Shown here: positions 1 to 10,399 of the stretch, piece after piece
How positions within the stretch are numbered: the stretch's first letter is position 1
Layout: every line of letters begins with the position of its first letter
Source: Mycosarcoma maydis
Lineage: Eukaryota > Basidiomycota > Ustilaginomycetes > Ustilaginales
Assembly: GCF_000328475.2 (NCBI RefSeq)
Contig: NC_026478.1
Location: forward strand, 1,984,001-2,048,000
Length of the DNA: 64,000 bases
Direction of reading: 5' to 3'
Position numbers and translations under genes: made by a program
Notes under the pieces: model-generated
What the model was told of the DNA's origin: nothing
Seen by the model: the letters and a program-made list of their open reading frames with translations, nothing else
Database searches by the model: none

Positions 1-1317
1 GCAGAGATGCTTACGAGATTTGGTGTGCGGGGTTGGACGCAGACAGGCGTTTCCACACTGCACCGGCACTGTGGATCAGCGCAAAATCTGACCTTGGTGA
101 TCAGATCGCTTCTTTGTTCGACATCCCGATCTCCCAGATAGCGCATCCTCGACGTGCGCGGAGGTGTCGGCTTTTCGACCATGGGGCTCCGTAATTGTCC
201 GCCACTTGTTTCACGTTCCCACCCGATGAAGAGCATTGGTGATGCTTTCGTGAACCGGCCAGGCCGACGAGTTGAAAGCGGATGTTTCCGAGCAAAGGCG
301 GCAAATAGACGGCGCTGTTGTGCCAGGTCGCAGATCCTCAGAGCCTGAAAGGTGGAGGTTACGCTCGCTTGCTTCTTGGGCTGCTGGTCAATCGTGAATT
401 GTGGCGCGTCCGAGCCAAACTGACTCGTAACTAACCGGATTCACTTGTTAGTTCTGTTGAGCTGCAGTAAGAAGGTAGCTGCAAAAGCTCACAGCCCATT
501 GAACACAAACAGACTTGCGCTTCACATGAGATTGACATGACGGCATCTCGGTCAAAAGGAAACGTGAGCTGTGGTCCACAACAGGAAAAACACAAAGTGA
601 CACGAATCCTACCAGTTTCAAGTTGTGGATGAGAGGGCAGCCAGCCAGCCAGTCAAAAGGCTGGAATTTCGATGGGTTTCCAATCTGACGACGTTGCTTC
701 CTGATCGATTTGATGCCCGTGCAGAAGCAAAATGTCGGAAACAGACCAAAAAAAAGGGGAAAGAACGCCAGAAGGCCATGTGTTGAGTGAGTGACAAACA
801 GAGCTTTTCCACTCAAGACTTGCCTTGGCTCGAGCCATTCTGCGCATAACGAGTGTGAGGCTGCAACCAATACACACACAGACAGGGTACAACCGCGAAC
901 GTGAGCCACGAACAGCGCCAGGCGTGAGTGTACTCTCACTCACACTCCTCTCGGCTCTATCCGTTACTTTGTCTTGGTTACTGCTTCGTCTCCTCTTTTC
1001 TCCACCATCACAACCTTCCCGATACCATCAATTTTGCTGCTCCCTATCACAAATTTATCAAAGTGAGTGTTCGCAACGCTACAATCATCTTCTTAGTCAG
1101 TCCGCTCCATGCGATCTTCATCTCTTCCCCGTCGCGATCTGGCCATCCCGCAAAGTCTCACGACATCGCATACAAGCCCGATCGGCATGGTGCTGGGCTG
1201 ACGACCAAAAGTCTATTGGCGATGGTACGCTGCAACAATTCTGGAGCACAGCAAAGCTGACATGTAGGCCTTTTCCCTTTCCTTTTCTTTGATCTTTTTT
1301 GGTCTCCTTGCCTCAGA
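1..1317. other. Upstream region of FBA1, no gene called
   Basis: No convincing protein gene is visible; the open frames here lack recognisable content. The last 400 bases before FBA1 are pyrimidine-rich (about 950-1020 and 1265-1310), as expected for the promoter and leader of a strongly expressed glycolytic gene. A likely leader intron lies at 1063-1316. Confidence 0.6.
1063..1316 (+). other. Probable 5'-UTR intron of FBA1
   Basis: A strong donor (AAA|GTGAGT, intron starting at 1063) pairs with an acceptor CCTCAG ending at 1316, two bases before the FBA1 ATG. A branch-point-like CTGAC at about 1256-1260 and a long T/C tract precede the acceptor. The acceptor side is convincing; the donor is the best upstream candidate but is not certain. 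Confidence 0.45.
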
Positions 1318-2616
1318 ATGGGTGTTCTTGACATTGTTCCCGCCGGTGTTGTCTCCGGAAAGGACGTTTACAAGGTCTTCGACTACGCTCGTCAGAACAA
1401 GTTTGCCATCCCCGCCTTCAACGTTACTGTAAGTACCGCCTTTGGCTCAAGGAAATGGTGTCTCGGGACGCGGACTGCCAGCTTCTCGCGAGCTGCTTTC
1501 TGTGATAAAAACCTTTTCAGATTCAATGACAAAAGTCGCATAAATTCGCCCTGTTGGATGATTGCTGACGACCTCATCGCATTCTCTCGCATTTCAACTA
1601 CTTCATGGATACCGCTGGCGAATCTGCCGTTTTTGCGATTTCTGAAATAGTCGTCCTCGGTCGCCATCTCGGCTCTCGAGGCTGCTCGTGATGCCAAGTC
1701 GCCCCTGATCCTTCAGGTCTCACAGGGAGGTGCCGCCAACTTTGCCGGCAAGGGTCTCTCTAACTCGAACCAGGAGGCCTCGATCATCGGTGCCAAGGCC
1801 GCCGCTCTCTTCATTCGCGCCGTTGCTCCCTCGTACGGTGTCCCTGTTATCATGCACTCGGACCACTGCGCCAAGAAGCTGCTTCCTTGGTTTGATGGCA
1901 TGCTCGCCGCCGACGAGGAGTACTACAAGGAGCACAACGAGCCGCTCTTTTCGTCGCACATGCTCGACTTATCCGAGGAGTCCAAGGAGGAGAACATCGA
2001 GACCTGCCTCAAGTACCTCAAGCGCATGGCTCCTCTCGGCATCTGGCTCGAGATGGAGATCGGCATTACTGGTGGTGAAGAGGACGGTGTTAACAACGAG
2101 GGTGTTGACAACGCCTCGCTCTACACCCAGCCCGAGGACATCTGGGACATCTACCGCCAGTTCTCCGAGATTACCCCCAACTTCTCCATCGCCGCCGGTT
2201 TCGGTAACGTTCACGGTGTCTACAAGCCCGGAAACGTCTCGCTGCAGCCCGAGCTGCTCGGCAAGCACCAGGAGCACGTCCGCGCTCAGATCAAGAGCGA
2301 CAAGGAGAACCCGGTCTTCTTCGTCTTCCACGGCGGATCCGGTTCCGAGAAGCACGAGATCAGCACCGCCGTCAGCCACGGTGTGGTCAAGATGAACGTC
2401 GACACCGACACGCAGTGGGCCTACCTGCTCGGTATCCGCGACTACATCTTGAACAAGAAGGACTACCTCATGAGCCAGGTCGGCAACCCCGATGGCGCCG
2501 ACAAGCCTAACAAGAAGTTCTTCGACCCTCGTGTTTGGGTTCGCGAGGGTGAGAAGACCATGGCTACGCGTTGCAAAGAGGCCTTTACTGACCTTGGCTC
2601 CACTGGCAAGCTCTAA
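1318..2616 (+). CDS. FBA1: Fructose-bisphosphate aldolase, class II
   Basis: Zinc-dependent cytosolic aldolase that reversibly cleaves fructose 1,6-bisphosphate to dihydroxyacetone phosphate and glyceraldehyde 3-phosphate. Two exons: 1318-1428 and 1651-2616, with a GT-AG intron of 222 bases (donor GTAAGT, acceptor ATAG). The join reads ...FNVT|SSSVAIS... and gives 358 residues, essentially the length of yeast Fba1. Class II signatures are present: HSDHC at 106-110 (zinc-ligand and catalytic Asp region), the NVHG histidine at about 225 and the FHGGSGS histidine at about 264. The ATG follows a pyrimidine tract and a probable leader intron. The gene is convergent with CMR1. It has no C-terminal peroxisomal signal (it ends TGKL). 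Confidence 0.97.
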
Positions 2617-2676
2617 GCTGTTCACTTGACAGAAGCCATTGACTATGTTTTCGAAGGATGGCACGTACACGTACAC

Positions 2677-2706
2677 ACACATGCAAACACATGCAAACAC
2701 ATGCAA
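2677..2706 (+). repeat. Three tandem 10-bp units in the FBA1 3' region
   Basis: The unit ACACATGCAA occurs three times in direct tandem just after the FBA1 stop. It is preceded by an alternating purine-pyrimidine tract (about 2661-2684). It is a simple repeat in the 3' untranslated region. Confidence 0.85.
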
Positions 2707-2856
2707 AATTTGATAATCTTAGCCCGATCTGCTTTGCCAATACGGCGCGTGCCGGTGCATTGCGTGGAGTAGACAGATGTGAGGTTCAGGAACGTGGAGC
2801 TTAGCAGGCGTATTCTGGGCAGACGACGACGAGTGGGTAAGCTTGAGATGCAAAGG

Positions 2857-4770
2857 TCATGGATCTGGAGACCAGAAGGTGCATCTGCCCGATGCGTTTC
2901 CTGTTACCAGCCTTGCGGGCAGCACGGGGTGCATACACGTAACAGCGGGGACGGCGGTGACCAGGTTCTCGTCCCACAAGCTTCTGAGGAGCGTGCCGTC
3001 GGCAGCGTACACTTCGGCTCTTCGGCTCATGCTGCCGATGGTAAAGTGAGGTTCGAGCAAAGCGTTTTGGTTCCATTTGGCGCGGAAGAGGGTGAGCCAT
3101 TTCCCTGTTTGGTTGTTGTGTGGGATGCGCGTCGGGTTGGCGAGAACGTCGTCTGGGCGCTTCGAGAGGGATGGGCTAGGTGCGTCCTGTTCTTGCTTGA
3201 TGGCTTCAGCGACGTCTTTTTTCGTTCCGAGTGGCGTTGCTCTTGAAAGCCAAGAGAGCAGGCCGGGCCCGGTGTCTGAGGCCGAGTCGGGAACTTGCTT
3301 CTTGACGGCGCCCTTTGGTTTGTTGCTCTTAGCGGTGGCAATTCGATTCTTCAAACCGTGCTCGGAAAACAACGAGCCAGGCTCCATGCTCCACACCTTG
3401 ACCACGTCGTCGTAAGAAACGCCAACGAGCTGATCACCCCTCGGACTAAAGTCGACCGAAGTACATGCCTGTCTAGCTTTACTCGAAGCAAATTGCGCTT
3501 TGGTCTGCGCGGATTCCAGATCGTCCGCATCGACGCCTTTATAGTTGTACGGCGCATCGGCGGTCTGCTTGACCACCGAGGCTAGCGCACGCACATCAAA
3601 GAGCCGAATGTGTTGGTCCAACGACGCCGTGGCGATGCAGTGTGGAGCGAGACGGTTGACCGACATGGCGCCGATCTTCTTCTCGCACACCTGCCATCGA
3701 CGCGTGTTGTTGCCGCGTCGAGTTCTCTCGCGCAGATCAATGTGGAGCAGACCACCGCGGTGATCAGCGATCCACATGGAGCGTTCATCGAGCGATGGGT
3801 TAGGCGTATCCATGTACACGCTCGGATGGGTCGAAGGTGAAAGCACATCAAATATCGATAGCAAAACGTCTTCTTCGCCTGCCCAAATTTCTTCCGACTT
3901 GGCTGTGGCAAGATCGAGCTTGCGCACCGTCGAATCGTAAGAAGATGACAAGACAGAGTTGTGGTTGACTGGGTCAAACTTGATGCACGTGACGGGGCTA
4001 CGAGCATGTACTTGCAGCGTCCACGCTTTGCCCTCTGGAAAGCGCTCTTCCGCGTCTTCGTCCTGGTCATCTGCAGTCTTGACGCCGTTGCGGTTGGAAG
4101 CAAATGCGACCGGAGCAGCGTCCCACACACCGATAGATCCCTCCTTGTCGCCTACAAAGACAAGATCTTTATCTGTAGATGGATGGTAGGCCATCGAGTA
4201 AATCCGTTTGGGCGTAACTTTGGCTGCAGATTTGAGTGTCATCTTGTTGAGAATGTCTTCGAGTTCTCTCCTTTCTGTTGAAAATTGCGGGTCTGGTTTG
4301 TTTGCCGAACGACGTTTGTTTTCATCCTTGGTATCCACCAGTTCGGCTGCTGATGATGTATTGTTGGCAAGACCTTGCAGCGTCGACTCAAGCGCCATGA
4401 TAGCTTCTTCTTCCAATTCGCCTCCCGTCATGCCAGAGAGATCGAAGGGCTGATGTCGTGCTCTCTTGGCTGCTTCTGCCACCTTGCGTGCTTCTTCGGC
4501 CTCTTCTTCGTACTTGCGCTTCAGGGTTTCGGAATCTGCTTCGTGTCCGGCTAGACGTGCGCTGGAACGGCTGGGCATGATACGGGTAGGTGTTGTGTCG
4601 GGCTTCTTCTTTGGTGTCGCCTGTTTCTTGGGTTTGGTGGGTGTAGTACGTTTGGATGATGGGCCACCGATGGTCGAAGAGCCGCCCATGACACCTAGCT
4701 CCTTCATCAGGCGTTCATTCTCCCTGATGTTTTTGAGCCGCTCTTGCTCGTAGTCGTTGGATTCAATCAT
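2857..4770 (-). CDS. CMR1: WD40 DNA damage-binding protein, Cmr1/WDR76 type
   Basis: Single exon, 637 residues. The N-terminus (YEQERLKNIRENERLMKELG) is the hallmark opening of the Cmr1/WDR76 family. A basic, Pro/Thr/Lys-rich linker follows to about residue 75, then an acidic-basic helical stretch (about 80-110). A WD40 propeller begins near residue 195, with repeats ending in motifs such as VWD, LFD and VWS. Yeast Cmr1 binds DNA, localises to chromatin and to intranuclear quality-control sites under replication stress, and interacts with histones; human WDR76 has related roles. The protein is somewhat longer than the yeast one because of the N-terminal linker. It is divergent from the ADCK2-like gene across 0.95 kb. 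The function is inferred from family membership. Confidence 0.88.
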   Translation of the reverse strand: MIESNDYEQERLKNIRENERLMKELGVMGGSSTIGGPSSKRTTPTKPKKQATPKKKPDTTPTRIMPSRSSARLAGHEADSETLKRKYEEEAEEARKVAEAAKRARHQPFDLSGMTGGELEEEAIMALESTLQGLANNTSSAAELVDTKDENKRRSANKPDPQFSTERRELEDILNKMTLKSAAKVTPKRIYSMAYHPSTDKDLVFVGDKEGSIGVWDAAPVAFASNRNGVKTADDQDEDAEERFPEGKAWTLQVHARSPVTCIKFDPVNHNSVLSSSYDSTVRKLDLATAKSEEIWAGEEDVLLSIFDVLSPSTHPSVYMDTPNPSLDERSMWIADHRGGLLHIDLRERTRRGNNTRRWQVCEKKIGAMSVNRLAPHCIATASLDQHIRLFDVRALASVVKQTADAPYNYKGVDADDLESAQTKAQFASSKARQACTSVDFSPRGDQLVGVSYDDVVKVWSMEPGSLFSEHGLKNRIATAKSNKPKGAVKKQVPDSASDTGPGLLSWLSRATPLGTKKDVAEAIKQEQDAPSPSLSKRPDDVLANPTRIPHNNQTGKWLTLFRAKWNQNALLEPHFTIGSMSRRAEVYAADGTLLRSLWDENLVTAVPAVTCMHPVLPARLVTGNASGRCTFWSPDP

Positions 4771-5718
4771 TGTGAAGAAGCGGACCGGGGATGATCGCCC
4801 GCTGTTCGTGACCGAGGGCGTTATTGTTGTAACAGCGAGGTGAGAAGAGATGGATAGAGGTGCGTCGCTATGCGGGAATGCACACTTTGACGTGGAACAA
4901 GGCGGCTTGTCTTTTCTGTCTCATGTCTGGCGAAAGTGACAGAGTCAAGAAAGCCGTCCAGAACGCGTTCACGGTCATGGGTTGCACTTGTTGCGCGTGT
5001 AGCGCGTAGATCACACAAAATTCACGGATGTGCGTATTGCACTCACGACTTGCACGTTCGTTGGCTGTGCAATATGTTAAGTCAAGTCAATATTTTGTGA
5101 ATCACGATTGTTCTGAATCGGGCTTAACTTATGCGTATTCACGATATTGAGATTGTGTGTGTTGTGCCAAGTCCGTGCTCGGCTTTTCAAAAATCACGAC
5201 TCACGAATCACAAATCGTGAATGTGGAGGATCGCGATGCTGTTTTGGGGCGCACGCGGCGGCTGCTGACTGTGTGTTGGACAATTGAAATCAGAATCGTG
5301 AATCGTAAATCGTGAATGCACCGCGACGTAGCGTTGCGACGTTACTGTCCGACGAATCGTGAATTCGTGATTCCGAGTTGCTTTTCACACAGCACAGCAC
5401 TCACAGACTCCCAGCAGCTGGCTTCACTCACTGGTGGACTATTAATATAAGCCACCACACACGACGAAGCGAGGATAAAGTACTCTGCTCACGTGTCAAG
5501 TGTCAGACTGGACCTTATCGCAATCCAGTAAGCTCTCTTGCATCCATCACCATCCTCAACATCGACGTCTATAATCTCGAATATCGTCTCTGGCTACTCT
5601 CCAGGCTACGCTAGACCCTGCGAATCCATCCTATCGAGCATACAACGCTGCTGTGCAGGCATGCCATGCTAGGCAATCGTAACTCCGTCCTTCGTAAAGC
5701 ACGCTAAGACGTAGCATC
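4771..5718. other. Divergent promoter region CMR1 / ADCK2-like gene
   Basis: No gene is seen. The region is dense in the heptamer family: AATCACG, AATCGTG and ATTCGTG units at about 5092-5105, 5131-5142, 5192-5219, 5288-5320 and 5355-5372. A TATA-like TAATATAA lies at about 5443-5450, upstream of the ADCK2-like gene. Confidence 0.6.
5192..5219 (+). repeat. Four adjacent heptamer units
   Basis: Reads AATCACG, ACTCACG, AATCACA, AATCGTG in strict 7-base register. It shows both the degeneracy of the unit and the switch between the two related forms. Confidence 0.75.
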
Positions 5719-8082
5719 ATGCTTCTTCATCTGCGCACGAAACTGGCGCTGGCGACGGCTTGCCGTACTATCAACAATGTCTCTTCGAGTTCGAGCGTTC
5801 TGAGCTTGTCGCCCCGGTTGCTTCTTCCGATTCACTACACTTGCTTCGTCGGTGCACCTTCGCCGCTTGCTCAGAAGACCAGTGTCCGATCAGCGTCCTT
5901 GTTGGCCTCTACAAGGCCGGTCATTCCTCTTGACCAGCCTTTCAGATCTCAGGTTTCGCGCGCTTTCACCCAAAGCTCGTCCTTCACGAGCTCATCTCAA
6001 TCATACTCTAGAGACAGAGCTGGTCGTATCGCCTCGATAGCCATTGTTGGTCTAGGTGCCGCTTTCTTGCTTGGTGGATTATGGACGCAAGAACCGCTTC
6101 AGTCAGAGTCCGAGCTCCGCATTGAAGCAAAAACGCAAGTGTCTTCAGAGCACCAAGGCTTTGCACCTCCAGTAGAAGAAGATGACGAGGATCTTCGGCG
6201 TCGTAACTTTGTCGTGCGAGCCTTCATCAAAGTCGGCAATGTCATCCATGCCGTCATCATTGAGCCGTTCGGCACGGGCAGACGGTTTATCTACCTTCTG
6301 ATCCTATTCCTCCCAGTCATTTTCACTGCTCCAATGCTGCTCGTCGGAAGTAGACGAGAAAAAGGCAGGAGGCGAGGAAGAAAGGTTCGCAAGGACGAGG
6401 AGGGAGATCGCTGGGGTGCCATCTGGTGGTATTCCTTCCTTGTCAAGCAGATGGAGCGCGCCGGTCCCACTTTTATCAAGCTCGCTCAATGGGCCGGTAG
6501 CCGTCAAGATCTTTTCCCGGACGAGCTCTGCCAGCGACTGGGTCGTCTGCACTCGAACGGAAAGCCGCACTCATTCCGATACACCAAGCGTGTCATCGAA
6601 CGCATTTTCCAGAGACCTTTTGACGAGATTTTCGAAGAGTTTGGCCATGAGCCCATGGGAATCGGTGCTGTAGCGCAAGTATACAAGGCAACGCTCAAAC
6701 ACGACCTGCTACCCCCGGGCTACAAGCGCGCAAAGAAGGAAGCTACCCAGGACGAAGCTACGCAGAAGCTGTCTAAAACGCTAGCACTTTCGTACGAAGA
6801 AGATATTGCGCCTCCGCAGATTCCCACCAACAGCGTCGCCATCAAGATCCTCCATCCCCGCGTCGAAAAGACGATTGCACGAGACATCAAGATCATGCGC
6901 TTCTTTGCACGTCTGATCAACATAGTTCCTGGCGCTGAATGGCTTTCGTTCCCCGAAGAGGTCGATGTTTTTGCCGAAATGATGTTTTCGCAACTCGATC
7001 TGCGCAACGAAGCCAACAACCTCAGTCGCTTCGAAGACAACTTTGCGCGTCGAAGATCTGCTATCTCGTTCCCACGTCCACTCACCCAGTTCAGTACAAA
7101 ACAGGTGCTCATCGAAGAGTTCGAAGACGCCCTACCGCTCAAACATTTTTTGCAGTTGGGAGGTGCCAAATTCGACCATCGCATAGCCAACCTGGGTCTC
7201 GACGCTTTCCTCAACATGCTGCTGATTGACAACTTCACCCACGCCGATTTGCACCCAGGCAACATCATGATCAAGTTTTACAAGCCCTCCACCGAGTCGT
7301 TGCTCTCGGATCTTTTTGCACGTATCTTGAGCAAGTTTGACAGCGACTATGCGCCTGGTCACCGCAAGGCACCGGCTACACCGGACGATCAGGTGGACCA
7401 AAGCATCGTGGAGAGATTACGTCCGCTCAAACATGACCAAGATGCATGGTTGGACGAGCTTGACCGACTTGATGCACAAGGGTATCAGCCCGAGATTGTT
7501 TTGCTCGATGCAGGTCTAACGGTCGAATTGACGCCGTTGAACCGACGCAACTTCCTCGACCTGTTTTCGGCCGTGGCTCAATTCGACGGTGCGCTAGCTG
7601 GCCATCTCATGGTAGAGCGTTGTCGCACACCCGATCTGGTCGTCGACAAGGACGTGTTCGCCATGAAGATGCAAGATCTCGTGCTCAGCGTAAAGTCGAA
7701 AACCTTTTCGCTCGCCAAAATCAAGATTTCGGACGTGCTCAACAAGGTGCTCATGGCAGTTCGCGAACATCACGTAAAGATGGAGGCTGATTTCGTCAAT
7801 ACGGTCATCTCGATCCTGCTGCTAGAGGGTATTGGACGCCAATTGGATCCCGATATGGATCTGTTCAAGAGCGCACTGCCGATCTTGCGTCACTTGGGCA
7901 GGGAGTTGCAGCATCAGGAAGGAGGAGGCATGCACGTGCCAAAGAAAGAAGAACTCCGCAGAATGTTGCCCATGATCAAGGTTTGGATGTACATGGAGGC
8001 GCGGGGGATCTTGAGTGCTTTCACGGATGCAAAGGTGAGCACGGTGGATGCCTTTATGCGGTATGGATGGCACTCCGAGTAA
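5719..8082 (+). CDS. Mitochondrial ABC1/ADCK (UbiB family) kinase-like protein, ADCK2/Cqd1 type
   Basis: Single exon, 787 residues. The N-terminus is rich in Arg, Ser and Leu without acidic residues, like a mitochondrial presequence. Hydrophobic segments lie at about 104-123 and 190-210. The atypical kinase core carries the family's KxGQ-type motif as KLAQ at 254-257, followed by QDLFPDELCQRLGRLH. The catalytic loop is HADLHPGN at 508-515, and the metal-binding DxG is D597-A-G599. The KLAQ-W context and the long insertions resemble the ADCK2 branch; its yeast counterpart Cqd1 acts in the mitochondrial inner membrane in coenzyme Q and phospholipid homeostasis. An acidic linker follows the first hydrophobic segment. 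Assignment to ADCK2 rather than ADCK1 is by motif impression and is less sure than the family call. Confidence 0.88.
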   Translation: MLLHLRTKLALATACRTINNVSSSSSVLSLSPRLLLPIHYTCFVGAPSPLAQKTSVRSASLLASTRPVIPLDQPFRSQVSRAFTQSSSFTSSSQSYSRDRAGRIASIAIVGLGAAFLLGGLWTQEPLQSESELRIEAKTQVSSEHQGFAPPVEEDDEDLRRRNFVVRAFIKVGNVIHAVIIEPFGTGRRFIYLLILFLPVIFTAPMLLVGSRREKGRRRGRKVRKDEEGDRWGAIWWYSFLVKQMERAGPTFIKLAQWAGSRQDLFPDELCQRLGRLHSNGKPHSFRYTKRVIERIFQRPFDEIFEEFGHEPMGIGAVAQVYKATLKHDLLPPGYKRAKKEATQDEATQKLSKTLALSYEEDIAPPQIPTNSVAIKILHPRVEKTIARDIKIMRFFARLINIVPGAEWLSFPEEVDVFAEMMFSQLDLRNEANNLSRFEDNFARRRSAISFPRPLTQFSTKQVLIEEFEDALPLKHFLQLGGAKFDHRIANLGLDAFLNMLLIDNFTHADLHPGNIMIKFYKPSTESLLSDLFARILSKFDSDYAPGHRKAPATPDDQVDQSIVERLRPLKHDQDAWLDELDRLDAQGYQPEIVLLDAGLTVELTPLNRRNFLDLFSAVAQFDGALAGHLMVERCRTPDLVVDKDVFAMKMQDLVLSVKSKTFSLAKIKISDVLNKVLMAVREHHVKMEADFVNTVISILLLEGIGRQLDPDMDLFKSALPILRHLGRELQHQEGGGMHVPKKEELRRMLPMIKVWMYMEARGILSAFTDAKVSTVDAFMRYGWHSE

Positions 8083-8177
8083 AGATACTCGGAATATTGT
8101 ACCTCGTATGCAGAACATGAATCGTGAATGGAACTGTGGAGACAAATGTCGTTCCGGCGTCGGGTAGTGCGTGTAGC

Positions 8178-10112
8178 TCAAGTCTTGTCAGACGGTCGTG
8201 GAATCTGTTTGCCCCATGCACCACATGATGCCTGCTCGACCGCCTTTTTCACTCTCTGCGTCAACAAGCTGTCCTGATCTCCTTGCACAGCTTCTACCGA
8301 CGCAGTCTCCCTTGTCCTCCCGATGAAACACCAATTCTTCGTACTCGGAATCCTTAATGGATCCAACTCGACTTTCCAACCGCTCCACCGATGCAGGTGA
8401 CTCACGTAGGCTAAATACTGCTCGTTTCTCGACACGTTTTCGCCTGCTTCCGCTTTGAGTAACAATGGGAAGTCACGGGTGCCATCGAGAGCGTAGTAAC
8501 AACAGGGAAGGTTGATGAATCCCGCCGAACGGTAGTGGGTGGCAAGCAGGGGAAGCCAGGGTGTAAGTTGATCGGCGTGGTTGCCGATAAGCCATGCACC
8601 CTTCCATATCTCTGGTTCCAACTTGTCGGGCGAGGGCGAAGAGACGAGGTTGGAAGGGTTGAATGTCCATTCCTGCAAGACTGAACCGTGCAGGCGAAAG
8701 GATGGCCAGCTTTTACGTTCTCTCATGTCGAGTCCTACTCCAATGAATCCTTCCCGCATTAGGATATGGGTTAGCAGTCCATTCCCACAGCCCACATCGA
8801 CAAACTTTACACTATTCTTCCACTCTCGTTCGTCATCTGCTTGCTTTCGATAGTGGAGCTCCCACAATCCGATGAGAAAAGCGGCGATCCCCATCTCTTC
8901 AAAGACATGCTTGCTTGGATCCGTCGCTTCTTTCCATCCTGCTATCAGTTCGGACGCGTACTTGGCTTTTAGTGAAAGGTAGACATCTTGGTAGAGCGAG
9001 CGCGGCACGATCTGATCGTGATGCACTCGTTTGCGGTACGAATGCAGGTCGCCCCACGTGTGCACATGCAGCGTGGTCAGGAGCGATAGGCTTACGCGGG
9101 AAAGTCGGTGTGTCGGTGGGTACGATGGAGGCGCCAAGGTGCTGTGAGGAGAGGAGAAGGGAATGAGCGAAATCCCGAGTTGACCAAACCTGGTTTCTCC
9201 AGCAGAGTCTTGAGGAGCAATAGCGTGAAAGTGGAATGCTAGGGCGCGAACTTTTGGATGGTAGAATGGAATGTAGGATTCGTGAGGCGGAGGGTAACCT
9301 ATCTGTGCTTGTGCTGCGGCTGGAGGTGTTGTCGATGTTGTGGGCTTGCATGACTCGGGTAGATCCATCTTGGGATGGGATACATCACCGACTAAAGGGG
9401 TGTACACCACCACTGCTTCTTCTACCTCCGCTCCGTTCCCCTCCTCCGCCTTCTCCTGCTGGTGAAAATCTGGCTCGTCTTTTGTCTTCCTTGCCGTTGA
9501 GTTGTATCGATAGTAGAGCGAACAATCTTGTAACATGCTCCAGTCCAAATTGGGTCGTCTGGGCAGCAACGATCTACGTACCGTCCATTGCCGTTTCCAC
9601 CCTTTCTCGTGCGCATCTTCGCTGAGCGCGTCTGGTCTTTTGTCAGAAGCCAAGATCTCGGACAAAATATCGGCACGCAATATGTTGGTAGAGTTGCGCT
9701 CAGGATGGCGTATGAGGCTCTGCATCACTGTCAACCAGCTCTGCATTGGTGCGTAGGCGGGAGCGGTGATGATTGAGGCCCACACGCCATTCTCTCTTCC
9801 TTGACTGCATGTCTCTGCGCATAATCCGGAGAACTCGAACGGAAGAGTCGATCTCAACTTGCCCTCGATACCGGTAGAACAAGATGGTGGAGTCTGTGCT
9901 TGAGCTGACGGGTAAATGGGTACGAGTTTTGGTCGAGGTGGCAATTGTTGATGCTGCACTGTGGTTCGTTTGGCACCTTCAGCTGCCTTGATGGCGTTTT
10001 CTGTACCGTTCGGCTCGATACCACATTCGCCATTGAAACTCGACATCACTCTTTGTGGCCCTGCTCGGGCAGACTCTTCGTGATGGTCGTAGGCGTTGAA
10101 AACCTCGAACAT
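8178..10112 (-). CDS. TRM44: tRNA (uracil-O2'-)-methyltransferase Trm44
   Basis: SAM-dependent enzyme that 2'-O-methylates U44 of certain tRNAs (tRNA-Ser in yeast), acting in the cytoplasm. Single exon, 644 residues. The SAM-binding motif VDVGCGNG lies at about 437-444 and is followed by GVGLDMRERKSW, typical of the Trm44/METTL19 family. The later blocks LIGNHADQLTPWLPLLA and FINLPCCYYALDG are also characteristic. The N-terminal 150 residues are variable. The stop is only 95 bases from the end of the convergent ADCK2-like gene. A heptamer repeat unit abuts the start codon. The 5' end faces TOM5 across 287 bases, so a shared promoter is likely. Confidence 0.92.
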   Translation of the reverse strand: MFEVFNAYDHHEESARAGPQRVMSSFNGECGIEPNGTENAIKAAEGAKRTTVQHQQLPPRPKLVPIYPSAQAQTPPSCSTGIEGKLRSTLPFEFSGLCAETCSQGRENGVWASIITAPAYAPMQSWLTVMQSLIRHPERNSTNILRADILSEILASDKRPDALSEDAHEKGWKRQWTVRRSLLPRRPNLDWSMLQDCSLYYRYNSTARKTKDEPDFHQQEKAEEGNGAEVEEAVVVYTPLVGDVSHPKMDLPESCKPTTSTTPPAAAQAQIGYPPPHESYIPFYHPKVRALAFHFHAIAPQDSAGETRFGQLGISLIPFSSPHSTLAPPSYPPTHRLSRVSLSLLTTLHVHTWGDLHSYRKRVHHDQIVPRSLYQDVYLSLKAKYASELIAGWKEATDPSKHVFEEMGIAAFLIGLWELHYRKQADDEREWKNSVKFVDVGCGNGLLTHILMREGFIGVGLDMRERKSWPSFRLHGSVLQEWTFNPSNLVSSPSPDKLEPEIWKGAWLIGNHADQLTPWLPLLATHYRSAGFINLPCCYYALDGTRDFPLLLKAEAGENVSRNEQYLAYVSHLHRWSGWKVELDPLRIPSTKNWCFIGRTRETASVEAVQGDQDSLLTQRVKKAVEQASCGAWGKQIPRPSDKT

Positions 10113-10144
10113 TCACGATTCTTGATCAACTTGTTCTTTGGCGA

Positions 10145-10222
10145 ATTCGTGGTTCGTGATTCGTGATTTGTGATTCACGATGTTTCTGTGTTGGACCCTG
10201 AAATCGTGAATCGTGAATCTCA
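10145..10222 (+). repeat. Heptamer array between TRM44 and TOM5
   Basis: Five units in perfect 7-base register (ATTCGTG, GTTCGTG, ATTCGTG, ATTTGTG, ATTCACG at 10145-10179) are followed by two AATCGTG units at 10202-10215. Further single units flank the array (10110, 10318). The array fills most of the short divergent promoter. Confidence 0.85.
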
Positions 10223-10399
10223 CTCGAGACTCTTTCTTGATCGGGGTATACATCGGGTCACCTGCAGCCAAAACTTCTTCCCTCTTCCTCTTGCACTCAG
10301 TCCTCCGCCTTCTTGAACATTCACGATTCACGTTTATCATCTCACAGTCTACCCACACTATACGCATCTAGGCAAAGCCCACACAACATCAACACAATC

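Noticed and set aside
448..939. 163-residue minus-strand frame upstream of FBA1
   Set aside because: Cys/Ser/Phe-rich, no motif, and it lies in the FBA1 promoter region.
1969..2706. 245-residue antisense frame over FBA1 exon 2
   Set aside because: Shadow of a highly codon-biased gene; Val/Leu/Asp-rich composition with no domain.
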